In this document: positions 42,935-53,818 of the stretch, piece by piece | Layout of the letters: every line of letters starts with the position of its first letter | Numbering within the stretch: position 1 is the first letter of the stretch | Origin: JANXQZ01 sp038225555 | GTDB taxonomy: Bacteria > Acidobacteriota > Terriglobia > Bryobacterales > Bryobacteraceae | Assembly: GCA_038225555.1 (NCBI GenBank) | Contig: JBBRRB010000001.1 | Location: 288,707 to 352,706 of the forward strand | Length of the DNA stretch: 64,000 nt | Direction of reading: 5' to 3' | Position numbers and translations under genes: made by a program | Notes under the pieces: model-generated | What the model was told of the DNA's origin: nothing | What the model saw: the letters and a program-made list of their open reading frames with translations, nothing else | Databases searched by the model: none

Positions 42935-44572
42935 TTATTGATAACTGACGTCTCGCAGATTTGACACAGACGATGTAACAAATCCGTAATCGATACCGGA
43001 AGCCGTGAATTGCTGGGGAGCCGTCGAGGTTCCTACGCTCAGGACGCTAAAGGCAAAATTGCTGAGCGAAGAACTAACCGGCAGACTCAGCAGCACAACC
43101 GGCGGAACCGTGAAACTGCCGTCGCTGACTCTCGCTCGGCAGGTGAACGTCGCGCCGAGAAACTTGTCGCCGCTCAAGAGCGCGAAACTGCTGCCGCCGA
43201 TGTCAACGTACGCGCTCGGGTCGCCGCCGGACCAGGTCACCTGAACACCGCTTGCTCGGTTCACGGTGCCCAGGGCAGCCTGGTTCGTCCAGAGCAATGG
43301 CTGCGGAACGTTAACTGAAGTGGTGAAGGCCCCAACATCGGCCCCTCCAGAACCCGTGATTGTGTACTTTCCAACATCCAGATGATTGCCGGGCGAAGCG
43401 TCGCCGAGCATCGCGCTGTAGTACCCGGCCAGCCCGGGGCTCGTTTCCTGGGTAATGCTCCGGGTGCCGCCCGGCCCATTGATGCTAATGGACGGGCCGG
43501 CATCCAGTCCCTGGAACGAAAAATCGCCCAGAATGCTCTGCGACGTGGTGGAGAAAGTCGTAACGGTGCAGGCCCCAAATGAAACGCTATCCACGAGGGA
43601 AACGGGGAACCCTCCCGTCGGGAATTTCAACTTTAGAAAGACGGCGCTTCCGTCATCCGATTTCTTGATTCCCGCACCTACCCCCCCGATCCCTGACGAT
43701 TGAGTAGTCGATCGCGTCAGGCTCACCTGTCCGATGGTCAAATTAGGCTTGCTGAAAATAGTAGGGAGATCAGTCCCGCTCGTACTGACGCAAGTCCGCC
43801 CGCTGCTGGCCACGGCGATGCTCGTAAAGTTGCTCACGGTGTTGCCGATCTTTACGACGACTGGCACGTTGCAAGACTCAACCCCGGCTGGCACGACAAA
43901 CGCGATTTGGTCGAGACCCGTGCAGCAGCCCGATCGCCCCCGGTAGGAGACAGCCGCTTGCTTGCCTCCGATATACACCTCAACCGGGATGCTCGTCTGA
44001 TCGCCTGGAAGAGGGCCCGCAGCCTCGTTGCCTTTCACCGGGCCAAGCCCCGTTCCCCAGATCACGAGGGTTTCTCCCGGATTCGCAGCTTTTCCAAGAC
44101 CCGCGAGGGTATTGTCCGCGAACGTTACGATTCCGGCGCCGCTGCCGGCTTGATTCACGGCGAACGTCCCAAAGCTGTTCTGTACCACCGAAATAGCAGC
44201 CGGCGTACTGGTTTGGCCGTTATACGTCACTGTGATGGTCCCGCCGCCCACTGGAGCGGAGGAAGGCAGCACGGCCGCGAACTGGGTCGCCGAGGCGTAA
44301 ATCATGATTGCGTCGACGGAAGTTCCCCCCACGGCAACCTTGACTGAAGTCCCGCTCAAGTTGGTTGGGAGCGGATAACTGGAAGCCTGCACCAGGCTGG
44401 CCGGACCCATGTTCGCGCCGTAGCCGACAAACATGGAGCCCTCCGCGATCGATGAATTGGGCAACCCCGGAATAGCGTTGCTGGCCGCATTCACCACGGC
44501 CGAAACGGTGGTCTGGGCAAATGTTACTCCTCCGGAGACAAGTAGCGGTAGCAAACTGTAGATACATTTCAC
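42935..44572 (-). CDS. Secreted Bryobacterales-type surface protein
   Basis: The start is GTG 44572, since AGGAGG lies 6 bases upstream and a signal peptide follows directly (MKCIYSLLPLLVSGGVTFAQ); upstream codons in frame do not fit. The mature protein of about 525 residues opens with VVNAASNAIPGLPNSSIAEGSMFVGYG and VSYRGRSGCCTGLDQIAFVVP, the marks of the domain found at the C-terminus of many Bryobacterales proteins; here it is N-terminal. The second half is a beta-rich region without a recognised domain. It is likely exposed on the cell surface. Confidence 0.78.
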   Translation of the reverse strand: MKCIYSLLPLLVSGGVTFAQTTVSAVVNAASNAIPGLPNSSIAEGSMFVGYGANMGPASLVQASSYPLPTNLSGTSVKVAVGGTSVDAIMIYASATQFAAVLPSSAPVGGGTITVTYNGQTSTPAAISVVQNSFGTFAVNQAGSGAGIVTFADNTLAGLGKAANPGETLVIWGTGLGPVKGNEAAGPLPGDQTSIPVEVYIGGKQAAVSYRGRSGCCTGLDQIAFVVPAGVESCNVPVVVKIGNTVSNFTSIAVASSGRTCVSTSGTDLPTIFSKPNLTIGQVSLTRSTTQSSGIGGVGAGIKKSDDGSAVFLKLKFPTGGFPVSLVDSVSFGACTVTTFSTTSQSILGDFSFQGLDAGPSISINGPGGTRSITQETSPGLAGYYSAMLGDASPGNHLDVGKYTITGSGGADVGAFTTSVNVPQPLLWTNQAALGTVNRASGVQVTWSGGDPSAYVDIGGSSFALLSGDKFLGATFTCRARVSDGSFTVPPVVLLSLPVSSSLSNFAFSVLSVGTSTAPQQFTASGIDYGFVTSSVSNLRDVSYQ

Positions 44573-44629
44573 AAATAGCCTCCTATGATTCAGGCGCAAA
44601 TCGGGACAAAGCGGATCGCCGAGCATTTT

Positions 44630-44645
44630 CTCATTTTAGAATGAG
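44630..44645. promoter_or_regulatory. Palindrome upstream of acetyl-CoA synthetase
   Basis: CTCATT-TTAG-AATGAG is a perfect 6-bp inverted repeat in the 108-base region between the divergent surface-protein gene and the acetyl-CoA synthetase gene. It could be an operator or a hairpin in the leader; its T/A-rich loop contains a possible -10 (TTTAGAAT). Confidence 0.3.
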
Positions 44646-44680
44646 GCTGGAGGAAACGGCCAGCCATTAAACTAGAAAGC

Positions 44681-46636
<1,956 letters not shown>

Positions 46637-46657
46637 GGTTAATTGTTTTATTTGACG

Positions 46658-48991
46658 TTAGCGGAGAACCACAACCTCATGGTCCAGTATCGAAGTAACT
46701 TCCAGCGACGCGATCCCTTGATGAACGCTCACCGGCCGTGTCGCTCCCGATACCAACAATTGCGCGGTACGCCCACTTACGCCCTGAGGTAGCGTGATCT
46801 TCACCTTGAATGGGCCGACGGGAATGAGTTCCTCGACTGGAGCTCGCCACGTGCCCGCGCTCGTAAGATTCACCAGATGCAAAATCAAGCGCCCCGGCTG
46901 CTCATACAAATGACAGTCGATTAAGCCCGGTCCTTCGACCGCCAGCGGAATGTTGGGACCGCTGATCCAACGCACAATGTTGGCGAGCAGGTCCCCATGA
47001 TCGGGAAGGTGCTCCTTCGAGTAGCGCCGATCGACGTCGGCAGGCAGGAAAGCAATCCGCGACTTGCCCTGTTCGGAAAGCACCAGCCCGGGCACATCCG
47101 TCTTGGGCACGCGCATCCATGAGGTTTCGGGTGGATAGGTCGGGAACGGAGGGATGAAGGTAAGCGGTACCACCACGCCTGCATCTACGCGCAAGGGAAC
47201 CAGCGTTCCACCATACGGCACGATGTCCGTTTCGTCAAAGCCGCGCAACACTGCATGCCTCTTGCCCGTTACTTTCGGCTCATCGCCTGCGTTCGGTCCA
47301 TTCACCTGGGCGCGGAGTTCCGGGGCCAATCGCAGGTATGTGTGCGCGTCAGGCAAAAATCGGTCGGCCGCAGCGCGTTGCTGCAATCCCGGGCCTTGCT
47401 CTCTGACGCTGCGCAGCTTTGGTGCAGGAGTTGTTCGGTGCGCTCGAAAGATGTCGGCGAGTTCGAAGTCTGCACGTCCTTCACCCCATTCGTTGTACAG
47501 GCTCGAATCGCCTGTCGCAAACAGCGAGCCGCCTTTCTGCACGAATCTGCGGATGGCCGCGCATTGGTCACTCGAAAGCGCACCCAGGTTGGGCAGAATC
47601 AGAGCCTGGAGCTTGCCGCTCCGGCGCTCAATCTCGTCAATGTGAACGGGCAAATATGGAATCCTGGCCCGCACCAGCGCATGCATAAACCCGCTATAGG
47701 GAGCGTCCACCAGTTCGGCTGCATCCTCGCGGCCAAAAAAATCGGTGTTTCTTTGGGACCAGACCAAACCCACCGACGCCACGGGCTGCCTGTCAATCAG
47801 ATATTGCTGATTGGTCTTATACCAGTTCATCACTGGTCCGGGAGTCGCGTACATGCGGCGGTCCTCGTGATACGCGGCGATAAAGTGCCACCACGGTTGG
47901 ATGCCGCCTGCCAATCCGTCGATCATCCACATGCGCCCTTCGGCGGCGGGCTTGCTTGCCAGGCGATAATAGCCGGGACCTGATTCGTACATGGCCATCG
48001 ATTCAGGTGCCAGCTTGTCCCATCCCAACAGGCCATGGACCCGCTTTCCCGTGTCGCCGTTCTGCTGAAATCCAGTCTCGTCGTCGCGCCGCTGATGGTC
48101 CAACATAATGATGTGGGCGCGTTTGCAAATCTCCGGAAGGTCCCGGAAAGATCGGGCTTGTGTCGTTACCGAACCGCTGTTCATCCCGGACCAGATGCAC
48201 TCCGGGCCGCCAGCCGCCTGCGTGGTTTTATTGTTTAGCTCCCAAAGTTCCGTGCGGCGCGCATAGTTCCATAGGATCCACTCGCGGTACGTCTTATCGT
48301 CCCAATCCGCCTTGCGCGGCAGGGGTCCTCCGGTCCTGGCCTGGAATGTTTTCTGGCAGTTCTCGCAATAACAGATATTCTCTCGACCCATTCCTGCCCA
48401 ACTGTTATCGGTGATGCCCTCCGGATGGGAACGCTCAATGATCTCGCGGAGCACATTCTGCAAATAATCGTCGTAGTAAGGGCTGTTGACGCAGGTGATG
48501 TACTTGTCGGCCGCGCGGTACGGTTTGCCGTTGATGTCCCGCGTAAACCAGTCCGGATGAGCTTCGAAGAAGTTTTCCGCCGTGCGGTTCGAATCCATGC
48601 GAGCCATCACGAACAGGCCATCGTCATGGGCGGCCTTCGCCAGTTCTCCATAAAGATCGCGCCCGTTCAGAAACTCGGCCCGATAGTGGAGCGGAAACTT
48701 GCTTGGGTAGTAGGCGACAATTCCACCGGCGTTAATGATCACCGCCTGAACCTGGGTTCGTTTCCAGTAATCCCGCCACCAAGGAATGTCGTACCGCACT
48801 GGATCCTTCTCGGTAATGTTCGTTTGCCCCCAACGGTACGCCCGCCGGTACCACGGCAAAGCTGCATGGCCGGTGTTCGATTGCGCTTCTGCTTCCTGAG
48901 TCACGCCCAAACCGCCCGCGACGATTAAAGCTTTGCCCACGCTGTCGCACATGAAATCTCGGCGCGATGTCGCACCTGGCTTGCTGTCCAT
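46658..48991 (-). CDS. Tat-exported glycoside-hydrolase-like protein
   Basis: The protein has 777 residues. The signal carries TSRRDFMCDSVGKALIVAGG (Tat). The TIM-barrel core shows HPDWFTRDINGKPYR, CYCENCQKTF, DPGVMNWYK-like sequence (ATPGPVMNWYKTNQQYL) and a middle domain of the beta-galactosidase trimerisation type (FVQKGGSLFATGDSS). It belongs, from memory, with hypothetical glycosyl hydrolase family 6 and GH42-related proteins; specificity unknown. It follows the TonB-dependent receptor by 23 bases, so the pair probably imports and degrades one oligosaccharide. Confidence 0.75.
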   Translation of the reverse strand: MDSKPGATSRRDFMCDSVGKALIVAGGLGVTQEAEAQSNTGHAALPWYRRAYRWGQTNITEKDPVRYDIPWWRDYWKRTQVQAVIINAGGIVAYYPSKFPLHYRAEFLNGRDLYGELAKAAHDDGLFVMARMDSNRTAENFFEAHPDWFTRDINGKPYRAADKYITCVNSPYYDDYLQNVLREIIERSHPEGITDNSWAGMGRENICYCENCQKTFQARTGGPLPRKADWDDKTYREWILWNYARRTELWELNNKTTQAAGGPECIWSGMNSGSVTTQARSFRDLPEICKRAHIIMLDHQRRDDETGFQQNGDTGKRVHGLLGWDKLAPESMAMYESGPGYYRLASKPAAEGRMWMIDGLAGGIQPWWHFIAAYHEDRRMYATPGPVMNWYKTNQQYLIDRQPVASVGLVWSQRNTDFFGREDAAELVDAPYSGFMHALVRARIPYLPVHIDEIERRSGKLQALILPNLGALSSDQCAAIRRFVQKGGSLFATGDSSLYNEWGEGRADFELADIFRAHRTTPAPKLRSVREQGPGLQQRAAADRFLPDAHTYLRLAPELRAQVNGPNAGDEPKVTGKRHAVLRGFDETDIVPYGGTLVPLRVDAGVVVPLTFIPPFPTYPPETSWMRVPKTDVPGLVLSEQGKSRIAFLPADVDRRYSKEHLPDHGDLLANIVRWISGPNIPLAVEGPGLIDCHLYEQPGRLILHLVNLTSAGTWRAPVEELIPVGPFKVKITLPQGVSGRTAQLLVSGATRPVSVHQGIASLEVTSILDHEVVVLR

Positions 48992-49014
48992 TAATTCCTC
49001 AATGTTTAACAGTT

Positions 49015-52000
49015 TTAGAAAATGTACTTCAACGCCACTTGCATGTTGCGCGCGTCGTTGGTTTTTCCGGTTACCAGCCCGAACGAGCCACTGGTGGGAT
49101 CGGTAACGGGATTGTTCCAGTTGGGATGGTTGAGGATATCGAACATGTCGAAGCGGAATTGCAGAGACTGCGCCTCATAAATCTTGAAATTCTTGCGCAG
49201 TCCCATGTCCCAGTTCCAATATCCCGGACCCCGAAGGCTGTTGCGCAACTGAGTTCCAAAGGTGCCTGCCGCGGGCTGCGTAAACGCCGCTTTGTTGAAC
49301 CAGACTGCAGAATTGGTGAACGGAGTAACAGCGATCGAGGTATCCCCGGTTAGCGTCCAGAACTGGTTGCCGCTTCCCGTGCCAACGCCCGCAAGATCTG
49401 CACTGGTGCGAACGGAAAGCGGAACGCCGGACTGCGCCTGATTGATGCCCGATAGCTCCCAGCCAGCGAACGCGATTTGCACGAGTTTGTTATTTGTGTT
49501 CTTGAATAGCGGGATGTTGTAAATGTAATTCGCTACGAGTACGTGAGTGCGGTCGAAATCCGAGTGCCCGTAGTAGCCCTGTGCGTTGTAAGCATTCGGC
49601 AGTACATCCGTGAGACTCGATCCGTCATCGAGCGATCTTGAATAGGTATAAGCCAGTCCGAACTGAAAGCCGGACGAATAGCGATGCTGGACGCTTACCT
49701 GCAATCCGTCGTAACGTGAGCTGCCGCTATTTTCGGAGATACCAATCACGCCCAAGCCGAGATAGGGCCGCAGGGCATTCGCATTGATTCCCGGGTTGGC
49801 CTGCAGCGTTCCCGCCACCAATTGGTTGATGTTCCGCTTGCGCTGATTATGCAGTCCGCGGCGGCCGACATAGCCCACCTGTACCGTAGTGCCCCAACCC
49901 ACTTCGCGCTGAAAAGTGCCGTTCCACTCCCAGGCGGTCGGAATCTTGAAGACCGGGTCCTGAATCGTTTGGGTGAAGGGAAACGCCCGCTGCGTGGCGC
50001 CGCCCGGAATATCGACTATGCCGTTCACCACCGATTCCTGAAGTTGAAATGGTGCATTTCCGCCGAGCGCTGTGTCGCGATTGATGGCGGTGCGGTTTGC
50101 AAACGATCCTCCTCCGGCTCTAACTGCCATCTTTGGAGAGAAAGCGTAAGCTAAGCCCACCCTCGGTTGAAATACATTCCAATGCGTGGGCGAGAGGCCG
50201 TCCGGCAAGCCGTGATAGAGACGATCGAACTGGCCGGAATGAAGAGCTGGAATGCGGCCGCCTTCGGCTTTCGGGACACCAGTTCCTGGCAGCACGATCC
50301 CGTCGTATTGATCTCCGCTCACAATAAAGCCGCCCTTCGAATCCACCACCGGCGCGGTGGCACGATTATAGTATTGCGGAAGGAACTCAGCCAGATTGCC
50401 CCACTTGCTTTTCCACTGCGGCCAGATGGACCAGCGCACGCCATACTCCACCGTCAGCTTCGGCGTCAGCTTCCAACTATCCTGCGCGAACAGATCGAGC
50501 GAGGTGGATACGTAAGGCGTGTAGGCCTTAGCGCCGAACTCCGAATAAGTATCGAAGTTGCCTAGGAGGGCGTTAGCGATTCCTAATCCAGTAGTGGCGG
50601 GATTGCCCGAGTCGTTGAAGGTGAAGTCCCCATTCTGATTCACCGTCGTGCCGGGACCAGCGGTTGTCCCCTGGATAAAATCGTTCTGGCCGGAATGCTC
50701 CAGGTATCCGCCGACCTTTACCGTGTGGGTGCCCAGAATCTTGGTCAAGTTGTCTGACCAGCCGTATACATAACCCGACCACGAACCCGGATAGGGGCCG
50801 GCGTCCAGCGTGGTGAGACTTTGAATCCGAATGCTGGGAACCTTCTGTGGCGCGATCTTCGTGCCGGGATAAAGTAGAGCGTAATTCAGACCATAGGCAC
50901 TGCGTTGGCAAGCGGCACAGTAGCTTCCAAACTGGATGTCACCTTTGCCATCGGAGTTGGCCGAGAAATTGAATTCATTCACCAACGTGGGCGAGAGCGT
51001 GCTGATCAGGCTAACCGCGCCGATACGGTTTGGTCGCGACCAGACCTCTTCCATCCGACCGAAAGTATCCTCAAAGGGCGAATTAAAGTGCCATGGGGTA
51101 TGAGTTCCGCGAATCGACAGATGCTCCGTATCGCTAATCAGATAGTCGACCTTGAAGGTGTTCTTTTGCAAATCGGAATGGGTGGATTTCGTGCCGATCC
51201 AGTTGGCGGTGCCTTGCAGGAATCCGGGAACTGGAGTTGGATATACATTGAGCAGCGCCTGTCCGTTGCTGCTGATCCTGGAGGCCGGAATGATATTGCC
51301 GGGGAAAGGTGCTTTGGTTATTGGGTCCGTGATCACACGCACCTTCTTAAAGAAAGGATTGGCGGGATCTAAGAGCTCGCTGAAGCTGCCGCTGCGCATC
51401 GCCAGGCTGGGAACAGTTCCCGTGTTTGTGGTCTCGTAACGGCGCTTCGTCCATTCCTGGGCGACGAAGAAGAACAATTTGTTGCGGTCCCGATTAAAAT
51501 GGCTGGGGATGAAGATGGGGCCGCCGACATCATAGCCGTATTGATTAAAACGGTACGGAGCCGCACCGCTGGCGATTTGCGAGATGGGGCTGTGATTGCG
51601 GGTCCAGGTGTTGGCGTCAAGCGCAGAATTGCGGAAGTTCTCAACGAGGTCGCCGTGCAAAGCCCGTGTTCCACTTTTTGTCACGAACCGAATCTGACCC
51701 GCCGAGGAGCGTCCGTATTCAGCGGAGTAGTCGGCAGTCAACACTTGCACTTCCTGCACCGTGTCCACGTCAAGCGAGCCAAGCATGGAGCCCGACGAGC
51801 GTGTTCTCGTTGCCACCGCTCCATCCACCATCACCACGTATTCGTCCGCGCGGCCACCGTTAATGTTGAACCCACCGTTGCTGACGCTATCCGGATCGAA
51901 AGTTCCGATACCCGCGCCGCTCACTACTCCGGGCGTAAGCGCGGCAAGGTAGATGGGATTACGCCCATTGAGGGTCAGGTTTTGGATTTGCTTGCTGTCC

Positions 52001-52404
52001 ACCAGGCTGCCGACCAGAGCCGAATCGGTCTGGACCTGGGCGGCCGAAGCCTCGACGGTCACTTGGTCCGAGATGGCGCCCACGGTGAGTTCGATATCGG
52101 CTCCGACCTTCGATTGAGCGTCCAGCACCACTCCTGTCTTGACATACTTCTTGAATCCGGCTGCCTCGACCGAGAGATCGTAGACGCCCACGAAGAGCTG
52201 CGGCAGAATGTAGTAGCCGTCCTGGTTGCTGGTAGTCTTATGCAACTCGTGGCTGCCTTGGTTCGTGGTGATCACGGTTGCTCCTGGCACGCTTGCGCCA
52301 GTGCTGTCGCGAATGTAACCAGATATTTGGCCCGCATCGAACTGGGCTGAAGCTGCACCCGCCAGTCCAATCAGCAACAGCGTACAGCGAAGTATTCGGT
52401 TCAT
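49015..52404 (-). CDS. Oar-like TonB-dependent receptor with CarboxypepD_reg domain
   Basis: The protein has 1129 residues with a signal peptide (cut near ASAQF). Residues about 24-105 are a carboxypeptidase-regulatory-like domain (GQISGYIRDSTGASVPGATV, GVYDLSVEAAGFK), followed by a plug (SVSNGGFNINGGRADEYVVMVD) and a long barrel ending in VALKYIF. This is the acidobacterial Oar-type TonB receptor. In the outer membrane it would take up large substrates. Its downstream partner is the glycosidase-like gene, so a polysaccharide is the likely ligand. Confidence 0.92.
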   Translation of the reverse strand: MNRILRCTLLLIGLAGAASAQFDAGQISGYIRDSTGASVPGATVITTNQGSHELHKTTSNQDGYYILPQLFVGVYDLSVEAAGFKKYVKTGVVLDAQSKVGADIELTVGAISDQVTVEASAAQVQTDSALVGSLVDSKQIQNLTLNGRNPIYLAALTPGVVSGAGIGTFDPDSVSNGGFNINGGRADEYVVMVDGAVATRTRSSGSMLGSLDVDTVQEVQVLTADYSAEYGRSSAGQIRFVTKSGTRALHGDLVENFRNSALDANTWTRNHSPISQIASGAAPYRFNQYGYDVGGPIFIPSHFNRDRNKLFFFVAQEWTKRRYETTNTGTVPSLAMRSGSFSELLDPANPFFKKVRVITDPITKAPFPGNIIPASRISSNGQALLNVYPTPVPGFLQGTANWIGTKSTHSDLQKNTFKVDYLISDTEHLSIRGTHTPWHFNSPFEDTFGRMEEVWSRPNRIGAVSLISTLSPTLVNEFNFSANSDGKGDIQFGSYCAACQRSAYGLNYALLYPGTKIAPQKVPSIRIQSLTTLDAGPYPGSWSGYVYGWSDNLTKILGTHTVKVGGYLEHSGQNDFIQGTTAGPGTTVNQNGDFTFNDSGNPATTGLGIANALLGNFDTYSEFGAKAYTPYVSTSLDLFAQDSWKLTPKLTVEYGVRWSIWPQWKSKWGNLAEFLPQYYNRATAPVVDSKGGFIVSGDQYDGIVLPGTGVPKAEGGRIPALHSGQFDRLYHGLPDGLSPTHWNVFQPRVGLAYAFSPKMAVRAGGGSFANRTAINRDTALGGNAPFQLQESVVNGIVDIPGGATQRAFPFTQTIQDPVFKIPTAWEWNGTFQREVGWGTTVQVGYVGRRGLHNQRKRNINQLVAGTLQANPGINANALRPYLGLGVIGISENSGSSRYDGLQVSVQHRYSSGFQFGLAYTYSRSLDDGSSLTDVLPNAYNAQGYYGHSDFDRTHVLVANYIYNIPLFKNTNNKLVQIAFAGWELSGINQAQSGVPLSVRTSADLAGVGTGSGNQFWTLTGDTSIAVTPFTNSAVWFNKAAFTQPAAGTFGTQLRNSLRGPGYWNWDMGLRKNFKIYEAQSLQFRFDMFDILNHPNWNNPVTDPTSGSFGLVTGKTNDARNMQVALKYIF

Positions 52405-52417
52405 GGCTTTCTCGCCG

Positions 52418-52436
52418 ATGTTATCAGAAATAACGT
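52418..52436. promoter_or_regulatory. Operator-like palindrome before the TonB receptor
   Basis: On the minus strand ACGTTAT-TTCTG-ATAACAT is an inverted repeat with one mismatch (perfect core GTTAT/ATAAC), ending 13 bases before the receptor start. Its position fits a repressor site for sugar-dependent control of the receptor and glycosidase. No regulator gene lies close by. Confidence 0.4.
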
Positions 52437-52445
52437 CGGAATTGT

Positions 52446-52655
52446 GGCCTGTCGTGGTTGGAATCCAACAGGGTCATTTCACAAGAATCGCACATTGTCG
52501 CCGAATTGGGCGAGGCTGTCGGGAATCCGGTCTTTTCGGCGGGGATCGACGTGAAAGTTTTCAAATCGCTGGGCCTTGCCGTGGAGGATCTTGCGGCGGC
52601 CCACTTAGCTTACACTAGGGCGGTCGCCTTAGAGAAGGGCATACGGTTTGAATAA
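52446..52655 (+). pseudogene. Ornithine cyclodeaminase remnant (3' end, frameshifted)
   Basis: One frame gives VVVGIQQGHFTR up to about 52487, the next gives SHIVAELGEAVGNPVFSAGI then VKVFKSLGLAVEDLAAAHLA and a stop at 52655. Joined they read as the C-terminal 65-70 residues of an ornithine cyclodeaminase / mu-crystallin family protein. Insertion of one G near 52487-52490 would restore a single frame (HFTRESHIVAEL). The rest of the gene is missing; the TonB receptor's upstream region lies where it should be. The end overlaps the FAD oxidoreductase start by 8 bases, as expected of an old operon. Confidence 0.65.
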
Positions 52656-53772
52656 TTACGACACGGTGGTGATCGGAGCCGGCGTTTTCGGTGCTTGGAC
52701 GGCTTATCGTCTGCGTCTTGCCGGAAAGACAGTGGCGCTGCTGGATGCCTACGGTCCCGGCAATTCGCGATCGAGTTCCGGCGGGGAGTCGCGTATAATC
52801 CGCATGAGCTACGGCGCGGACGAGATCTACACGCGCTGGTCGGCGCGATCGCTAAGCGCCTGGAGAGCATTCTTGGATGAGGTGGGCGCACCGGGCCTCT
52901 TCCATCAAACGGGAGTGCTCTGGACCTCCTCCGAGGGCGATCCTCGAGCTGCGGACAACCTTGCCGTTCTTGCCAGAAACGGGGTTGTTTTCGAGCAACT
53001 CACTCAGAGCGATGTGGAAAGACGCTTTCGTCAGCTTCGATTCCCCGGCCCGATTACGGCAGTCCTCGAACCCGAGAGCGGTGTTCTGCTGGCGAGGCGT
53101 TGCGTACAGGCTGTCGTCCGCGAAGCGGTGAGATGCGGAGTAGACTTCATCCACGCGCATGTCGACCCTCCCTCTGGTGGCCGCAAGGTCACAAGCATTC
53201 GTATCAGCCGAGATGAAACCATCGGAGCGGGCGAATTGGTCTACGCATGCGGGCCGTGGCTGCCGAAGGTGTTTCCAGGATTGCTCGGCCGCCGGATACG
53301 CGTCACTCGTCAAGAAATATTCTTCTTTGGGACTGCCCCCAGCGACAGGCGCTTTGCTTCGCCCGTCATGCCTGCATGGCTCGATTACAGCGACCCGCGA
53401 AGGGGTTATGCGGTCCCCGATTTGGAGTCTCGCGGATTCAAACTGGCTTTTGATCGGCATGGGCCCGAGGTGGATCCCGACACCCAGGAGCGCGTGGTGC
53501 GACCTGAGGCGCTCGCGGAAGCGCAGGAATTCCTAAGAGAGCGGTTCCCGGAAATGGCCAGCGCTCCCGTTCTAGAGACACGCGTCTGCCAGTACGAGAG
53601 CACGCCCAACGGGGATTTTCTGATTGATCGGCATCCCGAATTCGAAAATGTCTGGATTGTCGGCGGCGGATCGGGGCACGGCTTCAAGCACGGACCCGCA
53701 GTCGGAGAGTACGTCGAGCAGGTACTTGCTGGAACCACAGATCCCGAGCCTCGATTTGCGCTGGACCGTTGA
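52648..53772 (+). CDS. FAD-dependent oxidoreductase (sarcosine-oxidase-like)
   Basis: The protein has 374 residues from TTG 52648, the only codon that keeps the nucleotide-binding strand at the N-terminus (NNYDTVVIGAGVFGAWTAY, GxGxxG). The middle contains AVLEPESGVLLARRCVQAVV and the end ESTPNGDFLIDRHPEF and GGGSGHGFKHGP, typical of the DAO / MSOX / N-methyltryptophan oxidase group. It oxidises N-methyl or D-amino acids in the cytosol. It was probably expressed with the ornithine cyclodeaminase whose remnant precedes it. Confidence 0.9.
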   Translation: MNNYDTVVIGAGVFGAWTAYRLRLAGKTVALLDAYGPGNSRSSSGGESRIIRMSYGADEIYTRWSARSLSAWRAFLDEVGAPGLFHQTGVLWTSSEGDPRAADNLAVLARNGVVFEQLTQSDVERRFRQLRFPGPITAVLEPESGVLLARRCVQAVVREAVRCGVDFIHAHVDPPSGGRKVTSIRISRDETIGAGELVYACGPWLPKVFPGLLGRRIRVTRQEIFFFGTAPSDRRFASPVMPAWLDYSDPRRGYAVPDLESRGFKLAFDRHGPEVDPDTQERVVRPEALAEAQEFLRERFPEMASAPVLETRVCQYESTPNGDFLIDRHPEFENVWIVGGGSGHGFKHGPAVGEYVEQVLAGTTDPEPRFALDR

Positions 53773-53818
53773 CCCAGTAATTTCTTGAGAATTTAGCGCG
53801 CTTTGTGGCACAACCCAA

